Origin: Winogradskyella marincola
GTDB taxonomy: Bacteria > Bacteroidota > Bacteroidia > Flavobacteriales > Flavobacteriaceae
DNA length: 64,000 bases
NCBI RefSeq assembly: GCF_029624125.1
Contig: NZ_JARSBN010000004.1
Coordinates: 248,001 to 312,000, forward strand
Reading direction: 5' to 3'
Part shown: positions 1-9,334 of the stretch, piece by piece
Layout of the letters: each line of letters opens with the position of its first letter
Numbering within the stretch: the stretch's first letter is position 1
Notes under the pieces: generated by a model
Told to the model about the DNA's origin: nothing
Database searches by the model: none
The model's input: the letters and a program-made list of their open reading frames with translations, nothing else
Made by a program: the position numbers and the translations under genes

Positions 1-1145
1 TGCACATGACCATACAAACTGCTGTTTTAATTGAAACTTTACAAGCATTAGGTGCAGAAGTAACTTGGAGTTCTTGTAACATTTTCTCCACTCAAGATCA
101 AGCTGCTGCTGCTATTGCTGCTGCAGGAACTGCTGTGTATGCTTGGAAAGACATGACGGAAGAAGAGTTTGACTGGTGTATCGAGCAAACTTTATTTTTT
201 GGCGAAGATCGTAAACCATTAAACATGATTTTGGATGATGGTGGTGATTTAACTAATATGGTTTTAGATAAATACCCAGAATTAGCTTCTGGTATTAAAG
301 GTTTATCTGAAGAAACTACAACTGGTGTACACCGTTTATACGAGCGTGTTAAAAACGGAACATTACCAATGCCTGCTATTAACGTAAACGACTCTGTAAC
401 AAAATCTAAATTTGATAACAAATACGGTTGTCGCGAAAGTGCTGTAGATGCTATACGTCGTGCAACAGACGTAATGTTAGCTGGTAAGCGCGTTGTAGTT
501 TGTGGTTACGGAGATGTTGGTAAAGGTACTGCAGCGTCTTTTAAAGGTGCTGGAAGTATCGTAACAGTTACTGAGATTGACCCAATTTGTGCGTTACAAG
601 CTGCAATGGACGGTTTTGAAGTTAAAAAATTAGAAACTGTAGTTGGTAATGCTGATATCGTAATTACTACAACTGGTAACAAAGACATTGTACGTGCAGA
701 GCACTTTAAAGCAATGAAAGATAAAACCATAGTATGTAACATTGGTCATTTTGATAATGAAATACAAATGGCTTGGTTAAACGAAAACTACGGTAACACT
801 AAAAACACGATTAAACCTCAAGTAGATAAATATACTATTGATGGTAATGATATTATCGTTTTAGCAGAAGGACGTTTAGTAAACTTAGGTTGTGCAACTG
901 GTCATCCAAGTTTTGTAATGAGTAACTCTTTTACTAACCAAACGTTAGCGCAAATAGAGCTTTGGAATCATTCTGATAAGTACAACAACGACGTGTACAT
1001 GTTACCGAAGCATTTAGACGAAAAAGTAGCGGCATTACACCTAGAAAAAATTGGTGTTGAGCTTACAGAACTTAAGCAAGATCAAGCTGAATATATTGGT
1101 GTAACGGTTGAAGGTCCTTTCAAACCTGAGCATTACAGATATTAA
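1..1145 (+). CDS. ahcY: S-adenosylhomocysteine hydrolase, 5' end cut off by the window
   Basis: Cytosolic enzyme that reversibly splits S-adenosylhomocysteine into adenosine and homocysteine, closing the methyl cycle. The frame is open to the window edge: a His codon precedes the first Met at 6, and the visible text reads [13 protein letters not shown], an internal segment of the family. About 55-60 N-terminal residues therefore lie upstream. Visible are the substrate-domain DDGGDLT (about residues 77-83 from that Met), the Rossmann motif [10 protein letters not shown] (about 165-174), and the typical C-terminus KPEHYRY, whose Lys and Tyr contact NAD of the neighbouring subunit in this family. 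A strong hairpin terminator follows at 1186. Identification is secure; the true start is not in view. Confidence 0.97.
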   Translation, partial: HMTIQTAVLIETLQALGAEVTWSSCNIFSTQDQAAAAIAAAGTAVYAWKDMTEEEFDWCIEQTLFFGEDRKPLNMILDDGGDLTNMVLDKYPELASGIKGLSEETTTGVHRLYERVKNGTLPMPAINVNDSVTKSKFDNKYGCRESAVDAIRRATDVMLAGKRVVVCGYGDVGKGTAASFKGAGSIVTVTEIDPICALQAAMDGFEVKKLETVVGNADIVITTTGNKDIVRAEHFKAMKDKTIVCNIGHFDNEIQMAWLNENYGNTKNTIKPQVDKYTIDGNDIIVLAEGRLVNLGCATGHPSFVMSNSFTNQTLAQIELWNHSDKYNNDVYMLPKHLDEKVAALHLEKIGVELTELKQDQAEYIGVTVEGPFKPEHYRY

Positions 1146-1146
1146 G

Positions 1147-1270
1147 ACTTCCTGCGAAAGCAGGAATCTCAATTTCCAAAAACTAAATCCCAAACAGAAA
1201 TGTTTGGGATTTTTTTTATTCATCACTTCGAGTGATTTTTGAGGTACGAGAAAATTTTATCGAGAAGTTA
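1147..1270. repeat. two adjacent dispersed-repeat-like elements after ahcY
   Basis: Positions 1151-1164 read CCTGC-GAAA-GCAGG, a perfect 5-bp stem closed by a GAAA tetraloop. From 1221 there is TCACTTCGAGTGA followed by GAGGTACGAG and TATCGAGAAG, again with self-complementary parts. From memory, both resemble short REP-like sequences found in many copies in intergenic regions of Flavobacteriaceae. Neither has a second full copy in this window, so the assignment depends on general knowledge of the family. Confidence 0.5.
1186..1217 (+). terminator. rho-independent terminator of ahcY
   Basis: Perfect 11-bp stem AATCCCAAACA / TGTTTGGGATT around a GAAA loop, followed by a run of T. It lies 40 bp after the ahcY stop. 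Confidence 0.9.
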
Positions 1271-2038
1271 ATATCCAGAAACTAATAATCTTCTTGCGCC
1301 TTTAATACCGCATTTTTGATATTTATGATAAGCTTGTGCAGCACGCTCTGCTATTTGAGAATCCGATTCATCCATAATCCAGCCATCTAATGCTGACTTT
1401 AACGTGTAAGCTTCAGGTGCCATTAAACCTGTTGTCCAAACTAATGGATTTGCTTTTGTTTTTTCTAAATAAGGTTTAAAATATTGTTTACTAATACAAG
1501 CTAAAATAATTGCATCTCGCTTTGTTGTATTTTGTTGAGTGAAATTTCCATCAACATTAAATTCCATTAAACCATCGTGACCAACATAAGCCAACAATCC
1601 TGATTTCCCACCAAAACTGAGTGTTTTATCACTATACGATATAGAGAATTCATTTCGTCCTGAAGTAGCTTCTAAAAAATCAATTGTAGTTTGTTTAATG
1701 TACATTCCATCATAAGCATCTGCCAATAAATAAGTATTCGATTTTTTATGTTTGAAAAGTAAACGTTCTAAAATTTTAGGATTATCAGATTTAATTGTTT
1801 TAACCAAAGTCCAATCCTTACTATTTTTAAAATGCGTTTTAACACCATATAAAGCGCCCCAATACAAATTATTTTTTGGATCTTGACCATTTCCTAATTT
1901 GCTTGGAACTGGCACAATCCCTTGGTTGTCGTTATCACATAGGGCAACAAACACGTGAATTGTCTTTACAGCATCTTCATCAGATTTTGAAAAAGCAAGA
2001 CATACAATTACAGATAAAAGAAGTAGAAATTTTTTCAT
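1268..2038 (-). CDS. conserved secreted protein of unknown function
   Basis: 256 residues starting at an ATG. The N-terminus MKKFLLLLSVIVCLAFSKS is a hydrophobic signal peptide, so the protein is probably periplasmic. There is no lipobox with the usual spacing: the Cys at about 13 is inside the hydrophobic core. The mature part is mixed alpha/beta with the phrases HVFVALCDNDNQGI, YWGALYGVKTHF and GLMAPEAYTLKSALDGWI, which I associate with a widespread Bacteroidota family that has no assigned function. It stands alone between the convergent ahcY and the peptidase gene. No catalytic motif is recognisable and no function is offered. Confidence 0.75.
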   Translation of the reverse strand: MKKFLLLLSVIVCLAFSKSDEDAVKTIHVFVALCDNDNQGIVPVPSKLGNGQDPKNNLYWGALYGVKTHFKNSKDWTLVKTIKSDNPKILERLLFKHKKSNTYLLADAYDGMYIKQTTIDFLEATSGRNEFSISYSDKTLSFGGKSGLLAYVGHDGLMEFNVDGNFTQQNTTKRDAIILACISKQYFKPYLEKTKANPLVWTTGLMAPEAYTLKSALDGWIMDESDSQIAERAAQAYHKYQKCGIKGARRLLVSGY

Positions 2039-2109
2039 CTATTTAATTTTTTCAAGAACCTATGGTCTAATTATTTAATTATTTTGATGGTGAATGGTCT
2101 TTGTTTGCC

Positions 2110-2125
2110 AAATGCCCATTATGGG
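2110..2125 (+). repeat. 16-bp repeat AAATGCCCATTATGGG, copy 1
   Basis: The intergenic sequence AAATGCCCATTATGGG has a near-palindromic core, CCCATTATGGG. It recurs exactly on the other strand at 51932-51947, in another intergenic gap. Function unknown. Confidence 0.55.
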
Positions 2126-2190
2126 CTTTCATATTTGAATAACGTCTTTATATCTAAAAATATTTCACAAAAAAAACCTCACAATAGAAA

Positions 2191-2236
2191 TACTGAAATA
2201 AGTTCAGTATAACTCTCGTGAGTTTCATCTATAAGC
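2191..2236. repeat. degenerate dispersed-repeat-like element
   Basis: ACTGAAATAAGTTCAGT is an interrupted palindrome (ACTGAA / TTCAGT) followed by TATAAC. It resembles the element at 18420-18445 (CTGAAACTAGTTCAGAATGAC). A second small palindrome, ACTC-TCGT-GAGT, follows. The 221-bp gap 2039-2259 holds this, the 16-bp repeat and otherwise nothing I can assign. Confidence 0.4.
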
Positions 2237-2259
2237 GTGAAATTAAAGAAAGTGTATCG

Positions 2260-4389
2260 CTACTTTTTTGCTTTCTTCTTTTTCTTGTTCTTTTTTCCTG
2301 ATGCTTTCTTCGGATGCACCAAAGTCATTTCATCAATTAAGTGTTTTGCACCAGCATATTTATCAACTATGAAAAGTACATAGCGCAAATCTACCATTAT
2401 GTTTCGGCAGATTTCTGGGTCATAGTTCATATCACTCATTGTCCCTTCCCAAACACGGTCAAAGTTTAAACCTACTAAATTCCCTTCAGCATCAATAGCA
2501 GGACTACCAGAGTTTCCACCAGTTGTGTGGTTTGTTCCTAAAAAGCACACTGGCACTTTTCCGTTTTTATCAGCATAAGGACCATAATCCTTTGTGTTGT
2601 ATAAGTCTAAAAGTTTCTGTGGCACATCAAACTCATAATCGCCTGGCACATACTTTTCCACTACACCTTCTAAATAAGTTACAGGATTATAGTACACTGC
2701 ATCTCTTGGCGAGTAGCCTCTAACCTGACCATAAGTAACACGCAACGTACTATTTGCATCTGGGAAATAACGCTCGTTTGGTAAGGCTTTCATTAAAGCC
2801 GTCATATACTCAGTTTGCAATGCAGAGATAACTTCATTTTTTTGTTGAAATTCTGCATCAATCGTATTAAAAAATTCATCAATAATAGGTTTCGCATAAG
2901 CATAAGCCGCATCATCATTTAAGTTTTTAATCACAGTTTCAGCATCGCCTTCTAATAATTTTAAAGCCGAATCTAAATCCGTAAATGCCGTTTTATCATA
3001 GATTGAAGCATCAACTGGTTTTCCATACAATGGCATTACATTTAAATACACACCTTTATCTACATTGGCATCAAAGTTTTTCAGAATACCTTCAAAACTG
3101 CCTTTTAAACTTGCTTTGGCACGTTCTAAACTTTCAGGATTTGCCAATAGCGCTTGTTCAACCTGATAGGCTCTAAAGGTCATTTGCATCAATTCACTCG
3201 TAACCAAAAAGACTTCAACAAAGTTTCTTCGTTTAATATTTATTGGACCAAATTCTTTATAAAGCTTATCAAACTCAGGTAAAATATGACCATACTTTGC
3301 TTCTAGTCCATTTTCCTTTAATGCTTTCTTGAAAGTTGTTTCAAATTCACGACGCTTAGCTACAGCATCACTTTTTTCGATACCTAAGTTTTCGCCAATC
3401 CACTTTTTCCAAGCATTTGCAATTCTAGCTTGTTTTGACGCATACTTAATACGCACCTCATCACTCGCTTTCATATTGGCATCAATCACTTTTAAAGCCG
3501 CTTCTCTAATTTCGATATTTGTTGGATTGTATTCCTTTGTAATATGCTCAATCGCTACAGCTGGCAAATACTCATTAGTACGACCAGGAAAGCCGAAAAC
3601 CATTGTAAAATCGCCTTCTTCAACACCATCTAATGACACAGGCAAATAATGCTTTGGCTTGTAAGGCACATTGTCTTTGCTATATTTTGCTGGTCTATTA
3701 TTCTTATCAGCATAAATTCTGAACATAGAAAAATCGCCTGTATGTCTCGGAAACACCCAGTTATCTGTATCGCTACCAAACTTACCAATGCTGCTTGGTG
3801 GCGCACCAACTAATCTGATGTCTTCAAAACGCTCAGTTACGAATAAGAAATACTGATTGCCTTCGTAAAATGACTTTGTTTTAACGTCTTGCCAATTTTC
3901 TTTTGACCAAGATGCCATTGCTGCATTACTGTTTCTAGTGATCAAGGATTGCTTTTCCTTTTCGGTCATTGTATCGTTTACACCATTTAAAACAGTATCT
4001 GTAACATCGTGAATGCTTACTATAAACTCAATAAACAAGCCTTCATTTGGTAGTTCTTCTTCGAGCGACATTGCCCAAAATCCGTTTTTTATATAATCGT
4101 TTTCTAAGGACGAATGCGACTGAATCTGGCTAAATCCACAGTGATGATTGGTAAGTACCAAACCTTTGTCTGAGATCACTTCACTGGTACAACCACCATT
4201 AAAATGACCAATAGCGTCCTTAAGACTAGAATTGTTAACATCGTAAATGTCTTTGGCAGTTAATTTACTACCAAGGTTTTGCATTTCGTCTTCATTCATT
4301 CCTTCTAAAAGAGAGGGAATCCACATACCGCCTTGTTGAGCAGACACCTGAAAAACAACGAAAAAACAGAGTAATTTTATTAATCGCAT
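2260..4389 (-). CDS. S46 family dipeptidyl peptidase, DPP11-type
   Basis: Secreted or periplasmic serine peptidase that removes dipeptides from peptide N-termini. The start is placed at the ATG at 4389 (MRLIKLLCFFVVFQVSAQ, a signal peptide) rather than the non-ATG codon 14 residues upstream, giving 709 residues, normal for S46. Visible are the catalytic His region LTNHHCG (about 79-85) and the nucleophile motif GGNSGSP with Ser about 627. Eighteen residues later, FDRVWE has Arg about 645. In P. gingivalis this position (Arg673, 18 after Ser655) is Arg in DPP11 (Asp/Glu-specific) and Gly in DPP7 (hydrophobic), so acidic P1 specificity is inferred. The C-terminus ends in an unusual Lys-rich tail of about 16 residues. 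It is divergent from the aminotransferase gene. Confidence 0.93.
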   Translation of the reverse strand: MRLIKLLCFFVVFQVSAQQGGMWIPSLLEGMNEDEMQNLGSKLTAKDIYDVNNSSLKDAIGHFNGGCTSEVISDKGLVLTNHHCGFSQIQSHSSLENDYIKNGFWAMSLEEELPNEGLFIEFIVSIHDVTDTVLNGVNDTMTEKEKQSLITRNSNAAMASWSKENWQDVKTKSFYEGNQYFLFVTERFEDIRLVGAPPSSIGKFGSDTDNWVFPRHTGDFSMFRIYADKNNRPAKYSKDNVPYKPKHYLPVSLDGVEEGDFTMVFGFPGRTNEYLPAVAIEHITKEYNPTNIEIREAALKVIDANMKASDEVRIKYASKQARIANAWKKWIGENLGIEKSDAVAKRREFETTFKKALKENGLEAKYGHILPEFDKLYKEFGPINIKRRNFVEVFLVTSELMQMTFRAYQVEQALLANPESLERAKASLKGSFEGILKNFDANVDKGVYLNVMPLYGKPVDASIYDKTAFTDLDSALKLLEGDAETVIKNLNDDAAYAYAKPIIDEFFNTIDAEFQQKNEVISALQTEYMTALMKALPNERYFPDANSTLRVTYGQVRGYSPRDAVYYNPVTYLEGVVEKYVPGDYEFDVPQKLLDLYNTKDYGPYADKNGKVPVCFLGTNHTTGGNSGSPAIDAEGNLVGLNFDRVWEGTMSDMNYDPEICRNIMVDLRYVLFIVDKYAGAKHLIDEMTLVHPKKASGKKNKKKKKAKK

Positions 4390-4468
4390 AGTATATATTT
4401 TATTGATTTTGTAAAGATAGAAAAACCACATTTTATATCTTTAAAACCTTTCTATTTAACGAGATATT

Positions 4469-5614
4469 ATGATCGCACACCAATCTAAACTACCCAATGT
4501 AGGCACTACTATTTTTACGGTAATGAGTGCTTTGGCCAACGAATATAAAGCCTTAAACCTATCGCAAGGTTTCCCAAATTATCCTAGTCCACAAAGATTA
4601 AACGACTTGGTTGCCAATGCAATGAACAACGGCTACAACCAATATGCACCAATGGCTGGCAATTTAGATTTGCGCTTGGCCATTGCAAATAAATTTCAAC
4701 AACTTTACAATACAAGTTATCATCCAGATACAGAAATCACAGTGACTGCTGGTGCAACTCAGGCTATTTTCACTATCATTTCGGCATTTGTAAAGCCGAA
4801 TGACGAAGTCATCATTTTTAAACCTGCCTACGATTGCTACCAACCTGCCATTGAAGTTAATGGCGGAAAGACAATTCCTATTCAATTATCTGCGCCAGAT
4901 TATAGTGTGAATTGGGACGAAGTGGCTTCAAAAATTTCGTCTAAAACCAAGATGATAATCATCAATACACCTCATAATCCTAGTGGTACCATTTGGTCTG
5001 AAGAGGATATGCTTCAGCTTGAAAAATTAACCAAAGACACCAACATCATCGTTTTAAGTGATGAAGTATATGAGCATATTGTTTTTGACGGCGAACAGCA
5101 TCATAGTGCTTGCAAGTTTCCAGATTTAAAAGCACGAAGTTTTATTACAGCTTCCTTCGGAAAAACATTTCATAATACAGGTTGGAAAATTGGCTACTGC
5201 TGCGCACCTGAAGATTTAATGAACGAGTTTAGGAAAGTACACCAATTCAATGTGTTTTCTGTGAATCATCCTGCTCAAAAAGGCATTGCGGATTATATGG
5301 CTGATGCTGAAACTTATCTTGGTTTGAATAATTTTTTTCAACAAAAACGTGATTTATTCTTGAATTTAATTGCAGAATCTCGTTTTAAATTTATGCCTTC
5401 AAAAGGCACGTATTTCCAGGTGTTGGATTATTCTAAAATTACCGACGAACACGATGTGGATTTTGCAAAACGATTAACTAAAGAATTCAAAATAGCTTCA
5501 ATTCCGCTTTCAGTATTTAATGAAAATAATAAAGATGACAAGGTGCTTCGATTTTGTTTTGCCAAGACTGACGAGACTTTAATAAAAGCTTCAGAAATTT
5601 TATGCAGAATTTAA
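4469..5614 (+). CDS. class I/II aminotransferase, YbdL-like methionine/glutamine transaminase
   Basis: PLP enzyme of 381 residues, fold type I. Motifs: NQYAPMAGNLDLR near 57-69, NTPHNPSG at 166-173, SDEVYEH at 197-203, the PLP lysine in SFGKTFHNTGWK (Lys232), and a late Arg in VLRFCFAKTD that should bind the substrate carboxylate. The whole resembles E. coli YbdL (methionine aminotransferase) and kynurenine/glutamine transaminase K. Two genes downstream on the same strand is an omega-amidase-type nitrilase. In the known pairing, such transaminases use glutamine as amino donor and the amidase hydrolyses the resulting 2-oxoglutaramate, so a role in closing methionine salvage is a reasonable inference. 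Confidence 0.9.
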   Translation: MIAHQSKLPNVGTTIFTVMSALANEYKALNLSQGFPNYPSPQRLNDLVANAMNNGYNQYAPMAGNLDLRLAIANKFQQLYNTSYHPDTEITVTAGATQAIFTIISAFVKPNDEVIIFKPAYDCYQPAIEVNGGKTIPIQLSAPDYSVNWDEVASKISSKTKMIIINTPHNPSGTIWSEEDMLQLEKLTKDTNIIVLSDEVYEHIVFDGEQHHSACKFPDLKARSFITASFGKTFHNTGWKIGYCCAPEDLMNEFRKVHQFNVFSVNHPAQKGIADYMADAETYLGLNNFFQQKRDLFLNLIAESRFKFMPSKGTYFQVLDYSKITDEHDVDFAKRLTKEFKIASIPLSVFNENNKDDKVLRFCFAKTDETLIKASEILCRI

Positions 5615-5666
5615 GTTACTTTTTGTTATGTTTTGTGTCACAATAGTGAACTAAAAATTATTACAA

Positions 5667-6155
5667 ATGAAAAATTACATTATACTTTTATTATTAGCGT
5701 TTTCTTTAACCGGTTTTGCACAAGAAGTAAAGAAAGGTGAAAAAACATATGAAGTAAAAAAGGAAAAAATATTTTTGAATGGTGAAGACGTTACCACAAC
5801 CTTGAGTGTAGAAGAAAAAGAAGTCATTTTTAAAGAAGCTGCAGTTATTTCAGAAAAACTAAAAAAAGCTGAAAACGCAAAAAAAGCAGCAGAAAAACTA
5901 GAAAAAGAGAAGAAAAAAGCTGAAAAAGCTCAAAAAAAGGCTGAGAAAGCACAAAAGAAAGCTGAGAAGGCATTAAAGAAAAAAGAAAAACTTCAGAAGA
6001 ATTATAAAAAGGCGCAAGACAATCTTAAAAAAGCCCAAAAGAAGTACGAAAAATTAAAAAAGAAAGGTAAATTGTCTCCTGAAGATGAAGGTAAGTGGTT
6101 AGAAAAAATAGAAAAGCTTACTAAAAAAGTAGACAAAGCCAAAGGAAAATTATAA
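5667..6155 (+). CDS. secreted Lys/Glu/Ala-rich coiled-coil protein
   Basis: 162 residues. MKNYIILLLLAFSLTGFAQ is a clear signal peptide with an A-Q cleavage site, predicting a periplasmic protein. After a short ordered segment (about 20-60) the chain is almost entirely K, E and A with heptad-like periodicity (repeats of KKAEKAQKKAEKAQ) to the end, which predicts one long charged helix or coiled coil. It is 52 bp after the aminotransferase, and its stop codon directly abuts the ATG of the amidase gene, so the three are probably co-transcribed. Nothing links it to the enzymes except position. Function unknown. Confidence 0.75.
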   Translation: MKNYIILLLLAFSLTGFAQEVKKGEKTYEVKKEKIFLNGEDVTTTLSVEEKEVIFKEAAVISEKLKKAENAKKAAEKLEKEKKKAEKAQKKAEKAQKKAEKALKKKEKLQKNYKKAQDNLKKAQKKYEKLKKKGKLSPEDEGKWLEKIEKLTKKVDKAKGKL

Positions 6156-6935
6156 ATGACAAACGACACACTAAACGTTGCATTATTACAAACCACTTTA
6201 GCTTGGGAAAACCCAAAAGCTAACAGAACACATATAGAAGATAAGGTCAGCTCCATTACAGCTGACCTTATTGTTTTACCAGAAATGTTTAGCTCTGGTT
6301 TTACCATGAATGCATCTGAGGTAGCAGAAACCATGAATGGTGAGACTATTACCTGGCTAAAAGCATTATCTAAAACTAAAAATGCAGCGATTGTTGGTAG
6401 CTTGGTTATTAAAGAAAATGAGAATTACTATAATCGCTTAATCTTTGTAGAACCAAACGGAACATTAACAACCTACGATAAACGTCATACCTTTACTTTG
6501 GCTAACGAACATAAGGTGTACACTGCTGGTACAAAAAAAATCATCATCGATTATAAAGGGTTTAAGATTTGCCCTTTAGTCTGCTACGATTTACGCTTCC
6601 CTGTTTGGGCAAGAAACTCTGAAGATTATGATGTACTCATCTATGTGGCTAACTGGCCAAAAGTGCGCATTGCAGCTTGGGATGCCCTTCTTAAAGCGCG
6701 CGCTATAGAGAACATGAGTTACTGTATTGGTGTAAATCGTGTTGGCTTAGATGATAATAATTACGAATATTCTGGGCACTCGGCAGCTTATGATGTTTTA
6801 GGAAACCGTATGGACAGCATACCAGAAAGCATAGAAACTACGGAAGTTATAACACTAGAAAAATCTCATATTACCAAATACCGAGAAAGACTTGGCTTCC
6901 TAAAAGACAGAGATACTTTTAGTCTAGAAGTGTAA
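6156..6935 (+). CDS. nitrilase-family omega-amidase (YafV-like)
   Basis: Cytosolic carbon-nitrogen hydrolase of 259 residues. The catalytic triad is visible: Glu43 in LPEMFSSGF, Lys109 in YDKRHTF and Cys143 in CPLVCYDLRFP. The MFSSGFTMN and YDKRHTF context matches YafV and omega-amidase (Nit2-like), which hydrolyses 2-oxoglutaramate or 2-oxosuccinamate to the oxo-acid and ammonia. The ATG follows the upstream stop with no gap, indicating translational coupling. The 3' end overlaps the convergent lipoprotein gene by 17 bp. The functional call rests on motif context plus the aminotransferase two genes upstream. Confidence 0.9.
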   Translation: MTNDTLNVALLQTTLAWENPKANRTHIEDKVSSITADLIVLPEMFSSGFTMNASEVAETMNGETITWLKALSKTKNAAIVGSLVIKENENYYNRLIFVEPNGTLTTYDKRHTFTLANEHKVYTAGTKKIIIDYKGFKICPLVCYDLRFPVWARNSEDYDVLIYVANWPKVRIAAWDALLKARAIENMSYCIGVNRVGLDDNNYEYSGHSAAYDVLGNRMDSIPESIETTEVITLEKSHITKYRERLGFLKDRDTFSLEV

Positions 6936-8535
6936 ATTCAATTATAAAATCGAAGTTTGCCCTGACTTCGTCAATCTCAGAAGAAGGCATGTAGCTAACG
7001 CGTTCTGGTTGTATACCTAACAAATAGTTACCTGTATCATATTTACCATTCTCATTTGCATCGTAAATAACCCTTAAATCATATCGCTTTGGCACTAAAT
7101 CAGTAAAGTCAACAACCGGAGCATCTGTCGTGTAACGCTCATACTCTACTTCTCCTTTATTATTTACTAACTGAACAATCAAAGGGAATTTTGCATTTCT
7201 AAGATTTACTCTAATCTTCCCATATTCAGATTTCATTTTAGAATTAATAGCATCAACTATTGTATCCTTATTAATATTACCGTAGAAATCTGTAAATGTA
7301 CCTGGTAACATTTTAATAGAATACTTCTGTCCTTCCTCTTTTTTGAAAGGCACTCTAAATTGATTTAAAATAGAATCGTATTCTGTTTCAAAACTTACTG
7401 CAATAGAATCTTTATCTATTAAGCTTATTTTAGAAACATCTATTTTTTCTATAGGTGTGGTTGCCTCTAGAGTAAAATGTTTACCATAATTTAAACTTCT
7501 TGGAGAAACTATCTTGGTACTTAATGTATCTGCATCAAGACTTCTAAAACGGTGCTTAAAAGTATCTATGTATTTCTCATTAGTTACTACAAAGAATGTT
7601 GTGTCTATTTCAAACTTTGGCTTGTACCAATAGTAAAGTGTATCCGTTACTTTATCTTTTGTAATTCTGGTTGAATACCCTTCTGGTGTGTCTCCCAAAA
7701 CTTTTATACGCATGTTTTCATAACTTCCTTCGTATGGAAAGATAATTTTGGTTTCGCCTGCTTGTTTTGGCTTTACAGCTTTAAAATTCACATTTTCTTT
7801 AAAAAGTGTAAGCTTATGATCGTCTTCTGTTGGCACAGTAATAAATTCTTCGTAAAACGCGATTTTATCATTCTTTTGATCAAATGTGTAATTACTGTTT
7901 TTATCCTTTAAGGCAATCAGTTTATAAGTTCCTGCTTTTATATTATCTATGCTAAAAGTGGTAACACTATCAAGTGTATTGGTAATATATCTAGGCTTTT
8001 CTTTGTAAACTATAGAATCTGAATAGGTGGAATCTACTTCATACAGCATTACCGATATAAAAGTTTCTGGCTCTTTTAATAAGGCATCTTCTACATAACC
8101 TTTTACAGAAAGTGAATCTATTGTATCTCCTGTAGAAAATACGTAACGATAATAAGGGTATGGATTCTCTTCATTATTATCTACAATGCTTTCACCAAAA
8201 TTAAAAGCATAGGTTGTATTAGGCTGTAATGTGTCTTTTATTTTTATAGTAATGTATTCGCTTGCTCCACCTGCAGGATATATAATAGGATCTGAATCCA
8301 TAGGTGGCGAAATAATAAGTTGCTTTCTTAAATCCTTAATCTTAACGTATTCATTAAAAGTGATTCGTATTTCATCCCCTTTAAAATTTGTTGAAAAATT
8401 AGGTGGATTTTCTCTAAGAATTTCGGGCGGATCCACATCCTTTTCTCCACCAGAAGGTGAACCACGATTGGCACAACTAACAATAATTAAACCAATGAAT
8501 AAAATGCCTAAAATTCGTGTGAGATTTGAACTCAT
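6919..8535 (-). CDS. Ig-like (Big_5-type) domain lipoprotein
   Basis: 538 residues from the ATG at 8535; the longer frame begins with GTG 21 bp upstream and is less likely. The N-terminus ILGILFIGLIIVSCANRG has a lipobox (IVSC), so the protein is lipidated. The mature N-terminus VDPPEILRENPPNFSTNF then FNEYVKI matches the bacterial Ig-like domain (Big_5 type) common in Bacteroidota envelope proteins. Later segments (PETFISVMLYEVD, NGKYDTGNYLLG) look like further beta-sandwich repeats. Location in the outer membrane facing the periplasm is inferred from the absence of an acidic surface-export signal after the Cys. No enzymatic motif. Function unknown. Confidence 0.8.
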   Translation of the reverse strand: MSSNLTRILGILFIGLIIVSCANRGSPSGGEKDVDPPEILRENPPNFSTNFKGDEIRITFNEYVKIKDLRKQLIISPPMDSDPIIYPAGGASEYITIKIKDTLQPNTTYAFNFGESIVDNNEENPYPYYRYVFSTGDTIDSLSVKGYVEDALLKEPETFISVMLYEVDSTYSDSIVYKEKPRYITNTLDSVTTFSIDNIKAGTYKLIALKDKNSNYTFDQKNDKIAFYEEFITVPTEDDHKLTLFKENVNFKAVKPKQAGETKIIFPYEGSYENMRIKVLGDTPEGYSTRITKDKVTDTLYYWYKPKFEIDTTFFVVTNEKYIDTFKHRFRSLDADTLSTKIVSPRSLNYGKHFTLEATTPIEKIDVSKISLIDKDSIAVSFETEYDSILNQFRVPFKKEEGQKYSIKMLPGTFTDFYGNINKDTIVDAINSKMKSEYGKIRVNLRNAKFPLIVQLVNNKGEVEYERYTTDAPVVDFTDLVPKRYDLRVIYDANENGKYDTGNYLLGIQPERVSYMPSSEIDEVRANFDFIIEFTLLD

Positions 8536-8591
8536 TTTTTGAGAATAATTTTGCACAAAGAAACAATTTTTAAACTATAGAAACGAAAAAA

Positions 8592-9272
8592 TTAATTGGC
8601 AATTGCCATAGTAGCAAGACTTAACTTAATATTATCAATTTTTAACAATTCTGTAGCACATGCCTCAACCGTTGCTCCTGTGGTAATAATATCATCTACC
8701 AACAAGATGTGTTTTCCCTTCAGCGTTGAATAATCACTTATTGCAAAAACAGCACCTTCGTCGCTCCATCTTGTTAGCCTACCTTCAAACACTTTGGTTT
8801 TTGTTGATTTTGTCTTAATAAGTACTGAGTCGTTATAATCTACACTAAGAGCTTCTGCTATTGCTTTTCCAAATTGCTCTACCTGATTATAACCACGTTG
8901 CCGTAACTTAACTTTATAAAGAGGAACAGGCACTACAACATCAACCTGTTTATAAGCTTCAATCGTTTTTAGTTCTGCACCTAGCCATTTACCTAAAAAC
9001 CCACTTATATCTTTATGTCCTCTATATTTTAAATTATGAAGCAATTGCTGAACTACACCTTTCTTTGAGAAATACAGAAGTGCTGTGGCTTGTTCTAATT
9101 TTACACGTCCATACACCACCTTTTTAACCGTTTCAGAATTTTCTAAATGAAAATTTGTAACAGGCAAATCATGTCTGCATTTAGTACAAATAACTAACTC
9201 ATTATCTGCTAAAACATTATTGCATGCCTCGCAAACCATAGGAAAGAACAAATTCAACAAATTTTTCACCAC
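8592..9272 (-). CDS. comF: ComF-family phosphoribosyltransferase-like protein
   Basis: 226 residues. An N-terminal zinc-ribbon-like module has four Cys (CEAC at 14-17, CTKC at 29-32). It is followed by VPVPLYKVKLRQRGYNQ (114-130) and the PRPP-binding loop LVDDIITTGAT (191-201). This is the ComF/GntX architecture, tied in naturally transformable bacteria to DNA uptake; the biochemical activity is not established here. The start is GTG (two GTGs in a row at 9272 and 9269), chosen because the conserved LLNLFFPxVC segment lies directly after it. An ATG at 9239 would cut that segment. It is 56 bp downstream of the lipoprotein gene's start on the same strand and may lie upstream in one operon. Confidence 0.9.
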   Translation of the reverse strand: MVKNLLNLFFPMVCEACNNVLADNELVICTKCRHDLPVTNFHLENSETVKKVVYGRVKLEQATALLYFSKKGVVQQLLHNLKYRGHKDISGFLGKWLGAELKTIEAYKQVDVVVPVPLYKVKLRQRGYNQVEQFGKAIAEALSVDYNDSVLIKTKSTKTKVFEGRLTRWSDEGAVFAISDYSTLKGKHILLVDDIITTGATVEACATELLKIDNIKLSLATMAIAN

Positions 9273-9334
9273 TTAATCGAATAAAATAAAAATGAACTTC
9301 AATATACTCTAATTTCGTTTCATCTAAGAAATTA

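Noticed and set aside
6-1145. ahcY starting at the Met at position 6 as a complete 379-residue protein
   Set aside because: The frame is open to the window edge and that Met is internal in the family, so the gene is truncated by the window, not short.
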